Positions 47,042-57,230 are shown, counted from the stretch's first letter. The stretch: 64,000 nt of DNA from Roseiarcus sp963730555 (GCA_963730555.1 CAVSSS010000009.1:124001-188000), one strand, 5' to 3'. Made by a program: numbers and translations. The notes: generated from the sequence alone by a model not told the origin.

Positions 47042-48274
47042 ATGACCAGCGCCGCTCGCCTCTCGCTGCACGTGCCGGAGCCTTCCGTGCGGCCAGGCGG
47101 GAGGCCCGACTTCAGCCATGTCGGCATTGCCGAAGCGGGCAAGGTTCGCCGTCCGCCCATCGACGTCAGCCCCTCCGACATCCGCGACTACGCCTATACG
47201 ATGATCCGTGCACTGGACGACAAGGGCGACGCGGTTGGCGATTGGGCCGGGTCACTCAACGCAGACGATCTGCGCAAGGGCCTGCGCGACATGATGCTGA
47301 CGCGCGCCTTCGACGCGCGCATGCTCTTGTCGCAGCGCCAGGGCAAGACATCGTTCTATATCACCTGTCTCGGCGAGGAGGCGATCGCGACTGCGCATCG
47401 CAAGGCGCTCGCGGAAGGCGACATGTGCTTTCCGACCTACCGCCAGCAGGGCCTGCTCATCGCCTTGGGCTGGCCGATCGTCGACATGATGTGCGAGATC
47501 TTCTCCAATGAGAAAGATCACCTCAACGGTCGCCAGCTTCCCGGGCTCTATTCGTTCAAGAAAGCCGGGTTCTTTACTGTTTCCGGTAACCTTGGCACAC
47601 AATATCCGCAAGCAGTCGGCTGGGCGATGGCGTCGGCGATTTCGGGCGATACGCACATCGCTTCAGGCTGGATCGGTGAAGGAGCGACTGCGGAAAGCGA
47701 TTTCCATGCGGCGCTGGTGTTCGCCTCCGTCTATCGGCCGCCGGTCATTCTCAACGTCGTCAACAATCAATGGGCGATCTCGTCCTATCAGGGCATCGCC
47801 GGGGGCGAGAGCGCCAGGTTTGCCGCTCGCGCCCACGGCTTCGGCATCCCGTCCTTGCGCGTCGATGGCAATGACTATCTTGCGGTCCATGCGGTCTCTT
47901 GCTGGGCGGCGACCCGGGCGCGCGCCAATCTGGGCCCGACCCTCATCGAATGGGTGACCTATCGCGTCGGCGCCCATTCGACCTCGGACGATCCGTCGAA
48001 ATACCGCCCCAAGGACGAATGGGCCACTTGGCCTCTGGGCGATCCGATTGAGCGGCTGAAAGTCCATCTCATTCGCATCGGCGCATGGAGCGAAGAGCGC
48101 CACCGCCAGATGCAGGCGGAGGTCGACGCCGAAATCCTGGACGCCGCCAAGGAGGCCGAAAGCCACGGCACCCTGCATGACGGGCCGAAGCCGAGCGCGG
48201 CGACGATGTTCGAGCAGGTCTATAAGGAGATGCCGCGCCATTTGCGCGAGCAGCGCCAGCAGCTCGGGGTTTAG
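47042..48274 (+). CDS. bkdA1: Branched-chain 2-oxoacid dehydrogenase E1 alpha subunit
   Basis: 410 residues. With the beta subunit it decarboxylates the 2-oxoacids of Val, Leu and Ile using thiamine diphosphate. The TPP-binding motif appears as GWIGEGATAESDFHAALVFA (GDG replaced by GEG, as is usual here) with NVVNNQWAIS about 30 residues on. The regulatory-loop region reads YRVGAHSTSDDPSKYR. The N-terminal extension with FSHVGIAEAGKVRRPP is typical of the branched-chain, not the pyruvate, enzyme. It starts a co-directional cluster E1a-E1b-E2-E3. GGAGG lies shortly before the ATG. Intact. Confidence 0.94.
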   Translation: MTSAARLSLHVPEPSVRPGGRPDFSHVGIAEAGKVRRPPIDVSPSDIRDYAYTMIRALDDKGDAVGDWAGSLNADDLRKGLRDMMLTRAFDARMLLSQRQGKTSFYITCLGEEAIATAHRKALAEGDMCFPTYRQQGLLIALGWPIVDMMCEIFSNEKDHLNGRQLPGLYSFKKAGFFTVSGNLGTQYPQAVGWAMASAISGDTHIASGWIGEGATAESDFHAALVFASVYRPPVILNVVNNQWAISSYQGIAGGESARFAARAHGFGIPSLRVDGNDYLAVHAVSCWAATRARANLGPTLIEWVTYRVGAHSTSDDPSKYRPKDEWATWPLGDPIERLKVHLIRIGAWSEERHRQMQAEVDAEILDAAKEAESHGTLHDGPKPSAATMFEQVYKEMPRHLREQRQQLGV

Positions 48275-48278
48275 CGTC

Positions 48279-49292
48279 ATGCCGCGCATGTCGATGGTCG
48301 AAGCGATCCGCGATGCGATGGATTGCAAGATGGCCGAGGACGAGCGCGTCGTCGTATTCGGCGAGGACGTCGGCTATTTCGGCGGGGTGTTTCGCTGCAC
48401 TGATGGCCTGCAGCGCAAGTACGGCAAGTCGCGCTGCTTCGACGCGCCGATCAACGAATCCGGGATCGTCGGCGTGGCGATCGGCATGGGCGCCTATGGG
48501 CTTCGGGCAGTCGCCGAAATCCAGTTCGCCGATTACGTCTATCCCGGCTACGACCAGATCGTGTCGGAAGCGGCGCGGTTGCGCTATCGCTCGGGCGGCG
48601 AGTTCTTCGCGCCGATCGTCATCCGCATGCCGTTTGGCGGCGGCATTTACGGCGGGCAGACGCATAGCCAGAGTCCCGAGGCTTTGTTCACGCACGTTTC
48701 CGGCCTCAAGACCGTCATCCCGTCCAACCCCTACGACGCCAAAGGTCTTCTCGTCGCCTCGATCGAGGACGACGATCCCATTATCTTTCTCGAGCCGAAA
48801 CGGCTCTACAACGGTCCATTCACCGGCCACCCCGAGCAGCCTACCGTGCCTTGGGCCAAACACCCCTTAAGTGAAGTGCCGGAGGGACGTTATGTCGTGC
48901 CGCTCGGCCAGGCGGCGGTCAGGCGGGAAGGGAAGGGGGTCACGGTCCTCTGCTACGGCACGATGACCCATGTCGCCGAGGCGGCGGCGGAGGAGACGGG
49001 AGTCGATGCCGAGATCATCGATCTGCGCTCGCTCGTTCCGCTCGACGTGGACGCCATCGAGGCTTCGGTGAACAAGACCGGCCGCTGCGTCATCGTGCAC
49101 GAGGCGACGCTGACCTCGGGCTTCGGCGCCGAGCTCTCCGCGCAGGTGATGGAGCGCTGCTTCTATGCGCTTGAGGCGCCCGTTCAGCGCGTCGCGGGCT
49201 GGGACACGCCCTATCCGCATGCGGAGGAATGGGATTATTTTCCAGGTCCCGCGCGCGTCGGGCGCGCGCTTACGAAGGCGATGGAGGCATGA
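48279..49292 (+). CDS. bkdA2: Branched-chain 2-oxoacid dehydrogenase E1 beta subunit
   Basis: 337 residues. Landmarks: VVVFGEDVGYFGGVFRCTDG (about 24-43), FDAPINESGIVGVAIGMGAYG, and YDQIVSEAARLRYRSGGEF. The C-terminal transketolase domain has VIVHEATLTSGFGAELSAQV. It pairs with the alpha subunit encoded 4 nt upstream. The start at 48279 matches family N-termini (MPRMSMVEAIRDAM). Intact; E2 begins 1 nt after its stop. Confidence 0.94.
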   Translation: MPRMSMVEAIRDAMDCKMAEDERVVVFGEDVGYFGGVFRCTDGLQRKYGKSRCFDAPINESGIVGVAIGMGAYGLRAVAEIQFADYVYPGYDQIVSEAARLRYRSGGEFFAPIVIRMPFGGGIYGGQTHSQSPEALFTHVSGLKTVIPSNPYDAKGLLVASIEDDDPIIFLEPKRLYNGPFTGHPEQPTVPWAKHPLSEVPEGRYVVPLGQAAVRREGKGVTVLCYGTMTHVAEAAAEETGVDAEIIDLRSLVPLDVDAIEASVNKTGRCVIVHEATLTSGFGAELSAQVMERCFYALEAPVQRVAGWDTPYPHAEEWDYFPGPARVGRALTKAMEA

Positions 49293-49293
49293 G

Positions 49294-50607
49294 ATGGGCG
49301 TGCGCTCGATCAAGATGCCCGACGTCGGCGAGGGGGTGGCGGAAGCCGAGATCGTCGAGTGGGCGGTCAAGGTCGGCGATCTCGTGCAGGAGGATCAGGT
49401 CGTCGCCGCCGTCATGACCGACAAGGCGACAGTCGATATTCCATCGCCCGTGGCGGGCAGCGTGCTCGCGCTCGGCGGCGCGGTCGGGGACGTGCTGGCC
49501 GTTGGCGCCGAGCTTATTCGCATCGACGCGCCTGGCCTGCCGGATTCGGTTCTCCCTGCGCCCCCGAAACCGCGCGCGCGCCACCGGAGCCAGCGCCGGC
49601 GCCGCGCGTCAAACTCGAGCCCGCCGAACCAAAGCCGGCGCGCGCGGCACGCGCGGCGCCGGCCGGAGCCGCCCGAGCCGCCGAGGCTCGCCCCGCCACT
49701 GAGCCGCAGATAGGCGCGCCGCGTCCTCTCGGCGAGAAGCCGCTGGCCGCGCCCGCCGTGCGCCTGAAGGCGCGCGAAGCTGGCGTCGATCTCAAATTCG
49801 TCCACGGCTCGGGACCCGCGGGACGCATCACCCACCAGGATCTCGACGCCTATATCGCCCGGCCGCCGTCGCCGTCTCCGGCGCGCTCGGGCCGATCGCC
49901 AAACAACGCCGTCGAAACCATCAAAGTCGTCGGCATGCGCCGGCGCATCGCCGAGAACATGGCCGAGTCGGCCCGCCGTATCGCGCATTTCTCCTATGTC
50001 GAGGAAATCGACGTCACGGCGCTCGAAGAGCTGCGCGCTTCCCTCAATGCGCGCGCGACCGAAGAGAAGCCAAAACTCACCGTGCTGCCGTTTCTCATGC
50101 TCGGGATCGTCAAGGCCGTCGGAGACTTCCCGCAGATCAACGCGCATTACGACGACGAGAACGACGTCATAACGCGCTTTGGCGCTGTCCATTTGGGCGT
50201 GGCGACGCAAACGCCGAACGGCCTCATGGTCCCGGTTGTCCGCCACGCCGAGACCCTCGGCTTATACCAATGCGCGCACGAAATGCGCCGGGTGAGCGAG
50301 GCGGCGCGTCAGGGCGTCGCAGCGCGCGAGGAGCTCTCTGGCTCGACGATCACGCTCACTTCGCTCGGCGCGCTGGGCGGGGTCGCCTCGACGCCGATCG
50401 TCAATCGGCCGGAAGTGGCGATCGTCGGCGTCAACAAGATTGTCGTGAAGCCCGTCTGGCGCGACGGCGCATTCGTTCGGCGAAAAGTCATGAACCTGTC
50501 GTCATCGTTCGATCATCGCGTGGTCGACGGCTATGACGCAGCGATGTTCATTCAGCGCCTGCGCGTCGTTGATCGAGGCGCCGGCGACACTGTTCATTGA
50601 GGACTGA
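49294..50607 (+). pseudogene. bkdB: Branched-chain 2-oxoacid dehydrogenase E2 (lipoyl acyltransferase), two frameshifts
   Basis: The lipoyl domain is in the first frame: IKMPDVGEGVAEAEIVEW, with lipoyl-Lys in VMTDKATVDIPSP (about residue 45). Near 49560, in a run of five C, homology moves to another frame that carries the E1/E3-binding domain (APAVRLKAREAGVDLKFVHG with GPAGRITHQDL) and the catalytic domain ending SSSFDHRVVDGYDAAMF. Near 50565 it shifts again to the true end SLIEAPATLFIED. With two single-base corrections it would be a normal ~435-residue E2. Either a pseudogene or sequencing errors. Confidence 0.88.
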
Positions 50608-50746
50608 CATGGAAAGCCGGCCGTCATTGCGAACGCCGGATCCAGCAGCGTTCGGGGGAAGCAATCGCGGGGCTCCGTCGGGCGCTGCGGCTCTGGACCG
50701 CTTCGCATCCGCTCGCGGTGACAAATAGCTGGCTCGGAGGCCCGAC

Positions 50747-52141
50747 ATGAACGAGCTTCGCTGCAAGGTTCTCGTCATCGGCGGCGGTCCAGGCGGCTAT
50801 GTCGCCGCGATCCGCGCCGGCCAGCTCGGCCTCGACACGATTCTCGTCGAAGCTGATCGGCTCGGCGGAGCCTGCCTCAACGTCGGCTGCATTCCCTCGA
50901 AGGCGCTGATCCATGCCGCCGGCGTCGCCGCACGCCCTTCGCGAGCCGCGAGGCTTAGGCGCCATTGGGCTCTCAATCGGGCCGCCGAAGCTCGACTTCG
51001 CCCGCACCATCGCCTGGAAGGATGCGATCGTCACGCGGCTCATAAACGGCGTCGGCGCGCTTTTGAAGAAGGCCAAGGTGCGCACGCTTCTCGGGATGGC
51101 GACGATCGTCGACGGCAAGACGGCGACTGTCAGCGCCGACACGGGCGAGAGCCGCATCCAATGCGAGCACCTTGTCCTCGCGACCGGCTCGGAGCCCGTG
51201 GAACTGCCGGCGCTCAAGTTTGGCGGCGACGTTCTGTCGTCGACCGATGCGCTAGCGCTGACTGAGGTTCCAGCGATCGCTCGCGGTGGTCGGCGCAGGC
51301 TATATCGGGATGGAGCTCGGCATGGCGTTCGCCAAGCTCGGCGCCGAAGGTGACGATCGTCGAGGCGCTGCCCAAGATCCTGCCGCTTTACGACGCGGAG
51401 TTGACGCAGCCGGTCGTGCGGCGCCTCGCCGATCTTGGCGTCGAAACGCTGGTCGGCGCGAAGCGCGCTAGGCTCGCCAATGGGCGCGCTCAAGGTCGCG
51501 TTGGCGGACGGCAAGGAGCGCGCGATCGCCGCCGACAAGGTCCTGGTCGCGGTCGGCCGGCGCGCCCGCGCGAGCGGCTTCGGCCTCGAGACGCTTGACC
51601 TCACGATGAGCGGCCCGTTCGTGCGCATCGACGCGAACATGCGCGACCTCGATGCGCAACGTCTGGGCAATCGGCGACCTAACCGGCGAGCCGATGCTCG
51701 CCCATCGCGCGATGGCGCAAGGCGAAATGGTCGCCGAGATCATCGCCGGCAAGAAGCGCGCCTTCGATCGCGTTGCCATCCCAGCCATCTGCTTCACCGA
51801 CCCGGAGATCGTTGCGGTGGGGCTCTCGCCCGACGCCGCCAAGGCCGCGCATGGCGAGATCCGCGTCGGCCATTTCCCGTTCCGCGCCAACGGCCGCGCC
51901 ATGACGCTGCAGGACGACGAGGGGTTCCTGCGCGATCGTCGCCCGCGCCGACAACCACGTCGTGCTCGGCGTTCACGCCGTCGGCGCCGGCGTCTCGGAG
52001 CTCTCCGCCGCCTTTTCGCTCGCGCTGGAAATGGGCGCGCGGCTCGAGGATATCGAGCTCACCATCCACGCCCATCCGACGCTGAGCGAGGCCTTCCATG
52101 AATCGGCGCTGGCGGCGCTGGGCCATCCGCTGCATATCTGA
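50747..52141 (+). pseudogene. lpd: Dihydrolipoyl dehydrogenase E3, six frameshifts
   Basis: Homology to E3 is continuous but passes through seven segments. In order: VLVIGGGPGGYVAAIRAGQL and GGACLNVGCIPSKALIHAAG (redox disulfide); LDFARTIAWKDAIVTRLING; VVGAGYIGMELGMAFAKLGA; TIVEALPKILPLYDAELTQP; ALKVALADGKERAIAADKVL; VWAIGDLTGEPMLAHRAMAQ; and NHVVLGVHAVGAGVSELSAA to the end. Each step is +1. As sequenced no functional enzyme can be made. It belongs with the E1/E2 genes just upstream. Confidence 0.88.
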
Positions 52142-52186
52142 TGCCGGGCGACGCGACCGACATTGGCCCTCCAGGAAGCGTTCGTC

Positions 52187-53211
52187 ATGCGGCAGATTTG
52201 GATTTCGGAGGCCGGGCCTCCCGAGACGCTCGTCCTCAAGGAGGCTCCGGATCCCGAGCCTCGAGCGGGCGAGGCGCGCATTCGCGTCGAGGCCGAGCGG
52301 GATCAATTTCGCTGACGTGATGGGCCGAATGGGCCTCTATCCGGATTTGCCTCAAATTCCCGTCGTTCCAGGATACGAGGTCGCCGGGCGCGTCGACTCA
52401 GTGGGCGAAGACGCCGATCCCGCGTGGATCGGGCGCAACGTGTTCGCGCTGACCCGATTTGGCGGGTACGCCGATGTCGTTTGCGTTCCGACTGGCCGCA
52501 TCTTCGCGCGGCCCGAAGGCATGTCCGCCGAGGAAGGCGCGGCGATGCCGGTCAACTATCTCACCGCGTGGCAGCTTATTGTCGTGATGGGCGGGCTCAA
52601 GGCCGGCGAAACGATGCTGGTTCACTCGGCAGGCGGCGGGGTCGGCGTTGCCGCCACTCAGATCGCGAAGCACCTCGGCGCAAAGGTCATCGGCACGGCG
52701 TCCGCCGCCAAGCACCAAGAGTTGCGCGCGCTCGGCGTCGATCACTTGATCGACTATCGGACTGAGGACTTCGAGAAGCGCGCGAGAGAGATCACCCACG
52801 GACGAGGCGTCGAGCTCATCCTTGACGCGGTGGGCGGCGAGTTGCTCAAGAAGGGTTACAGGCTTCTCGCGCCGACCGGCAGGCTTGGCGTTTTTGGCGC
52901 TTCATCGGCCGCGAGGAGTAAGAGCGGGGGAATGCTGGGCATGGTGTCGATGCTCGCCGGCACCCCCTGGCTTCAGTTCAATCCGCTCTCCTTGATGAAC
53001 GCTAACAAAGGCGTCTTCGGCGTCAACCTGGGGCATATGTGGGGAGAAGGCGATCGCCTCGCCAGCTGGATGAGCGGAGCTTATCCAGCTCTGGGAGCGA
53101 GGCGCCATCAAGCCTCGGATCGCGCGGACGTTCAGCTTTGGCGAGGCCGCCGCCGCTCACCATTTTATCCAGGACCGCAGCAACTTGGGAAAAGTGCTGC
53201 TCATTCCCTAG
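52187..53211 (+). pseudogene. Quinone oxidoreductase-like (MDR family), two frameshifts
   Basis: The N-terminus MRQIWISEAGPPETLVLKEA is in one frame from 52187. From about 52300 the body is in the next: INFADVMGRMGLYPDLPQIP, PVVPGYEVAGRV, and the NADPH-binding VHSAGGGVGVAATQIAKHLG. From about 53070 the end is in a third frame (GAIKPRIARTFSFGEAAAAH to VLLIP). It is a zinc-free medium-chain dehydrogenase/reductase in which GGGVGVAA marks the cofactor fold. AGGAAG lies about 9 nt before the ATG. Both shifts are +1. Confidence 0.85.
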
Positions 53212-53338
53212 TCGTCTCCCCGCGTGGACAATCATGTCGCGCTTTCCGACGCCCGCTGCAGATTTGACAGGCCGGTCTGGTTGACATAGGCGCAGCCCAG
53301 TGCTGAACACCGCGTGCGGAGATTGAGGAGCCTCCGGG

Positions 53339-54070
53339 ATGGCGTCTCAACCGATTTTCTGCGTTGGCTGCTGGCAGAACATGAAGCTGCCCATCGCTCT
53401 GCGCACTGTTGCCGCACTGCCGTACCGGGCCCTCGGCATTCGCCAGAGCCGCATGAATCCGAACATCTGCACCATCTGCGAGACGATGTTCGAGCGGGTC
53501 ATGAAGGCGCGGCAGATCGAGATCGACGCGACCATCCTGTTTGCCGACCTCAGAGGTTACACGAGCCTGTCGCAGTCGCAGTCGAGCGGCGCGATCGCGA
53601 GGCTCCTCGACGTCTTCTACGACGTTTGCGGGGAGGCGATCTGGGAGCACGACGGCATCATCAACAAGACGATGGGCGACGCCGTCCTGGCTGTCTTCAA
53701 TTTTCCGATCAAGCATGAGGACCACGCGGCGCACGCGGTCGCCGCCGCGCGGAAGATCCAGGAGCTTTGGCGCGCGCGGCGCGAAGAGCTTTCGCATGTC
53801 TTTGGGCCTGACGCCGCGACGATCGGCGTCGGAATCGGGCTCGACACCGGCCGGGTCAATTTCGGCGAGTTCGGCCGCACGCACCAAGACCTGACCGCGA
53901 TCGGCACGGTGGTGAACGTCGCCTCCCGCGCGCAGAGCGCGGCGGCGGCCGACCAGATCCTCATGACCGCCGCCGTGCGCGACAAGGCGGCGTCCGCGCT
54001 GCCCGAGAGCGCTGGGCGGGAATATCAGCTGAAAGGGATTAGCGAGCCAGCGAAGTTGTGGGCGGCGTAA
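53339..54070 (+). CDS. Class III adenylate/guanylate cyclase domain protein
   Basis: 243 residues. The cyclase domain (about 60-240) has the first metal Asp in ILFADLRGYTSLS, the second in INKTMGDAVLAVFN, and the later motif TAIGTVVNVASRAQSA. The N-terminal ~55 residues carry two CxxC pairs (CVGC at about 9-12 and CTIC at about 44-47), which could bind zinc or an Fe-S cluster and give redox or metal control. There is no membrane segment. GAGGAG lies about 8 nt before the ATG. Product cAMP is likely but not certain. Intact among broken neighbours. Confidence 0.88.
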   Translation: MASQPIFCVGCWQNMKLPIALRTVAALPYRALGIRQSRMNPNICTICETMFERVMKARQIEIDATILFADLRGYTSLSQSQSSGAIARLLDVFYDVCGEAIWEHDGIINKTMGDAVLAVFNFPIKHEDHAAHAVAAARKIQELWRARREELSHVFGPDAATIGVGIGLDTGRVNFGEFGRTHQDLTAIGTVVNVASRAQSAAAADQILMTAAVRDKAASALPESAGREYQLKGISEPAKLWAA

Positions 54071-54190
54071 GCGCCGTCCTGCATGGCAATAAATGCCGCG
54101 GATTAGGGCGATCTGCGCGCTGCGGTCGCAAGCCTTTTCCTGTCCTGCGGCATTCGCTACGCTTCCGCTCACCTACGGAGAAGCGCGTCC

Positions 54191-54964
54191 ATGACCTACG
54201 CCAACGTCATCGTCGAAACTCATGGGGGCGTCGGCCTTATCAGGCTCAATCGTCCGCAAGCTTTGAATGCGCTGTCGGCGGCCTTGATGGAGGACCTCAA
54301 CGGCGCGCTCGAGGCCTTCGAGACTGATTCAGCGATCGGCGCGATCGTGCTGACCGGGTCGGAGAAGGCGTTCGCCGCCGGCGCCGACATCAAGGAAATG
54401 CAGGACAAGACCTTCGCCGACGCCTTCCTTGGCGACTTCATCTCGCGCTGGGAGAACGTGACGAAGGCGCGCAAGCCGATCATCGCCGCCGTCGCCGGCT
54501 TCGCGCTCGGCGGCGGATGCGAGATCGCGATGATGTGCGATTTCATCCTCGCCGCCGACACCGCCAAGTTCGGCCAGCCGGAGATTAAGCTCGGCGTCAT
54601 TCCGGGGGCAGGGGGCACGCAGCGCTTGACGCGCGCGGTCGGCAAATCGAAGGCGATGGAGATGATCCTGACCGGGCGCATGATGGACGCGGTGGAAGCT
54701 GAGCGCTCAGGCCTCGTCTCGCGCATCGTGCCCGCCGCTTCGCTGATCGAGGAGGCGTTGAAGGTCGCCGCATCGATCGCCGCCTTGTCCAGGCCGGCGG
54801 TCTTCGCCGCCAAGGAAGCCGTCAACCGCGCCTAAGAGACGACGCTCGCGGAAGGGATTCGGTTCGAGCGCCGGATCTTCCACTCGCTGTTCGCGACCGC
54901 GGACCAGAAGGAAGGGATGCGCGCTTTCGCCGAGAAGCGCGCCGCGGACTTCAAGCACCGATAG
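54191..54964 (+). pseudogene. Enoyl-CoA hydratase, internal nonsense codon
   Basis: Crotonase fold: LIRLNRPQALNALSAALMED (about 16-35), AFAAGADIKEMQ (oxyanion hole), AGFALGGGCEIAMMCDFILA and KLGVIPGAGGTQRLTRAVGK with the catalytic glutamates expected here. At 54833 an in-frame TAA follows AVNRA; the same frame then continues ETTLAEGIRFERRIFHSLFA to the normal end FKHR. One base change, probably of a Tyr codon, makes the stop. The truncated 214-residue product would lack the C-terminal helices needed for trimerisation. Confidence 0.9.
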
Positions 54965-54977
54965 GAGCGGCCGCAAC

Positions 54978-55766
54978 TCACCCCGCGGTCCAGCCGCCGT
55001 CGATCGAAAGATTCGCGCCAGTGATCTGCGCCGCCGCGTCCGAACACAGATAGACCGCGAGCGCCGCGACCTGATCGACGGTGACGAATTGCTTGGTGGG
55101 CTGGGCCGCCAGGATCACATCGTTGATCACCTGTTCGCGCGTCATGTTGCGCGCCTTCATCGTGTCGGGGATCTGGCGCTCGACCAGCGGCGTCGAGACA
55201 TAGCCAGGCGAAATGCAATTCGCCGTGACGCCGAAGTCGTCGCGAGTTCAAGCGCGACAGTCTTCGTCAGCCCGGCGAGGCCGTGCTTGGCCGCCACATA
55301 GGCCCCCTTGAACGGCGAGGCGACCAGCGAATGGGCCGAAGCGGTGCTGATGATGCGCCCCCATTTTTTCGCCTTCATCCCCGGAACAGCGGCGCGGATC
55401 GCGTGGAAGACCGCCGTGAGGTTGATGGCGATGATCGCGTCCCATTTCTCGGGCGGAAAGGACTTCGATCGCCGAGACATGCTGGATGCCGGCGTTGTTG
55501 ATTAGGATATCGAGCGAACCCATCTTGGCCTGGGCGTCCGCGACCATCGCCTCGATTTCCGGTCCCTTCGCCATGTCCGCCGCGTTGTAGAAAGCCTTGA
55601 CGCCAAAGTCCTTCTCGATTCTCGCCCGCTCAGCCTCGATCGCCGCCTTGTCGCCGAACCCGTTGATGACCACGTCCGCCCCTTCTTTGGCGAGTGCGCG
55701 AGCAATCGCGAGCCCGATGCCGCTTGTGGAACCTGTGACAAGGGCGTGGCGTTTGGCGAGCGACAT
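54978..55766 (-). pseudogene. 3-hydroxybutyrate dehydrogenase (SDR), two frameshifts
   Basis: N-terminus MSLAKRHALVTGSTSGIGLA with the TGxxxGIG cofactor motif and NNAG (ILINNAGIQHVSAIE) in one frame. The active-site part ISTASAHSLVASPFKGAYVA with YVAAKHG is in another, and the end YLCSDAAAQITGANLSIDGG in a third. Shifts fall near 55465 and 55245. The enzyme would oxidise 3-hydroxybutyrate to acetoacetate in polyhydroxybutyrate use. AGGAGAA lies 6-8 nt before the ATG at 55766. It converges on the enoyl-CoA hydratase gene and is divergent from ispG. Confidence 0.87.
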
Positions 55767-55820
55767 CGAAGTTCTCCTGGTTCGACCATGCGGCGAAGGG
55801 GCTTCAGCCAGGGCGGTGAC

Positions 55821-55862
55821 ATTGCATTGCGGCGAAGCTTTCGAGATCCTATTGCATTGCAA
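55821..55862 (-). promoter_or_regulatory. Two TTGCATTGC boxes before 3-hydroxybutyrate dehydrogenase
   Basis: ATTGCATTGC occurs at 55821-55830 and again at 55851-55860, 30 bp apart or three helical turns; the second extends to the palindrome TTGCATTGCAA. TTGC..GCAA-type sites are known targets of polyhydroxybutyrate regulators of the PhaR/PhbF kind, so this may be the operator of the dehydrogenase gene. The regulator itself is not in the window. Confidence 0.5.
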
Positions 55863-55938
55863 CGGCGGCGGATGACAAGTTCACCCTGAGCGCTTAAGAC
55901 GCTGCGGGATTAATTCGGTCGAAGCGCGGCGGAAAGGT

Positions 55939-57222
55939 ATGGCGGCGATGAGCCTTGCGATGTCGGAAACGCCCTGCGGGCCGCTCTCCCGCCACGCGAC
56001 CGTCGGGGTTCGGGTTGGCGAAGGCGACGCGGCGGTCACCGTTGGCGGAGGCGCGCCGATCGTCGTCCAGTCGATGACCAACACCGACACCGCCGACATT
56101 GAGGCGACCGCGCGCCAGATCGCGGCGCTGGCGCGGGCAGGCTCGGAATTGGTGCGCCTGACGGTGGATCGCGAGGAGGCCGCCGCGGCCGTGCCCCATA
56201 TCCGCGACCGCCTGCGAGCCAGAGGGATCAAGGCGCCGCTGATCGGCGACTTCCACTATATCGGCCACAAGCTGCTCGCCGAACATCCGGCCTGCGCCGA
56301 AGCGCTCGACAAATATCGCATCAATCCCGGCAATGTCGGCTTCAAGAACAAGCGCGACCTGCAGTTCGGCAAGATCATCGAGATCGCGATCCGCAACCGC
56401 AAGCCGGTGCGCATCGGCGCCAACTGGGGTTCGCTCGATCAGGAACTCCTGACCTCGCTCATGGACGAGAACGCGGCGAGCGCAAAGCCGCTCGAAGCGA
56501 GCGCCGTCACCCGCGAGGCGATGGTGCGGTCGGCGCTTTTGTCCGCAGCGCGCGCAGAGGAGATCGGGCTTCCACGTGAGCGCATCATCCTGTCGGCGAA
56601 AGTGTCCTCGGTTCAGGACCTCATCACCGTCTATCGCATGCTGGGCGAGCGCTCAGATTACGCGCTGCATCTCGGCCTCACCGAAGCCGGCATGGGCTCG
56701 AAGGGCATTGTCGCCTCGTCCGCCGCCCTTGGCATATTGCTGCAAGAAGGGCTTGGCGACACGATCCGCATTTCGCTCACCCCCGAGCCGGGCGGCGACC
56801 GGACACAGGAAGTCAAGGTCGCGCAGGAATTGCTGCAGACCATGGGGTTCCGCAGTTTCGCGCCACAGGTCGCCGCCTGTCCTGGCTGCGGGCGCACGAC
56901 GTCGACCGTCTTCCAGGAGTTGGCGCGCGACATCGAGACCTATCTCGCGAAGTCGATGCCGGAGTGGCGCGCGATCTATCCCGGCGTTGAGCGGCTGAAC
57001 GTGGCGGTGATGGGTTGCATCGTGAATGGTCCGGGCGAGAGCAAGCACGCGGACATCGGCATTTCGCTGCCCGGAACCGGCGAAGCGCCGGCCGCGCCGG
57101 TGTTCGTCGATGGGGTCAAGACCGTCACTCTTCGCGGGCCGCGCATCGCCGAGGACTTCAAGGCGTTGGTCAACGACTATATCGTGAAGCGCTACGGCGC
57201 CGGCCGACAGGCGGCGGAATAG
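55939..57222 (+). CDS. ispG: 4-hydroxy-3-methylbut-2-enyl diphosphate synthase IspG
   Basis: 427 residues. It converts MEcPP to HMBPP in the non-mevalonate isoprenoid pathway, in the cytoplasm, using a 4Fe-4S cluster. Cluster ligands are in AACPGCGRTTSTVFQ and VMGCIVNGPGESKHADIG; the substrate barrel has PIVVQSMTNTDTADIEATA and YRINPGNVGFKNKRD. An ATG at 55948 has better spacing to GGAAAGG than the one at 55939, so the start is open by three codons. It is an essential-type gene and fully intact. The next gene follows after 8 bp. Confidence 0.96.
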   Translation: MAAMSLAMSETPCGPLSRHATVGVRVGEGDAAVTVGGGAPIVVQSMTNTDTADIEATARQIAALARAGSELVRLTVDREEAAAAVPHIRDRLRARGIKAPLIGDFHYIGHKLLAEHPACAEALDKYRINPGNVGFKNKRDLQFGKIIEIAIRNRKPVRIGANWGSLDQELLTSLMDENAASAKPLEASAVTREAMVRSALLSAARAEEIGLPRERIILSAKVSSVQDLITVYRMLGERSDYALHLGLTEAGMGSKGIVASSAALGILLQEGLGDTIRISLTPEPGGDRTQEVKVAQELLQTMGFRSFAPQVAACPGCGRTTSTVFQELARDIETYLAKSMPEWRAIYPGVERLNVAVMGCIVNGPGESKHADIGISLPGTGEAPAAPVFVDGVKTVTLRGPRIAEDFKALVNDYIVKRYGAGRQAAE

Positions 57223-57230
57223 AGGAACGC

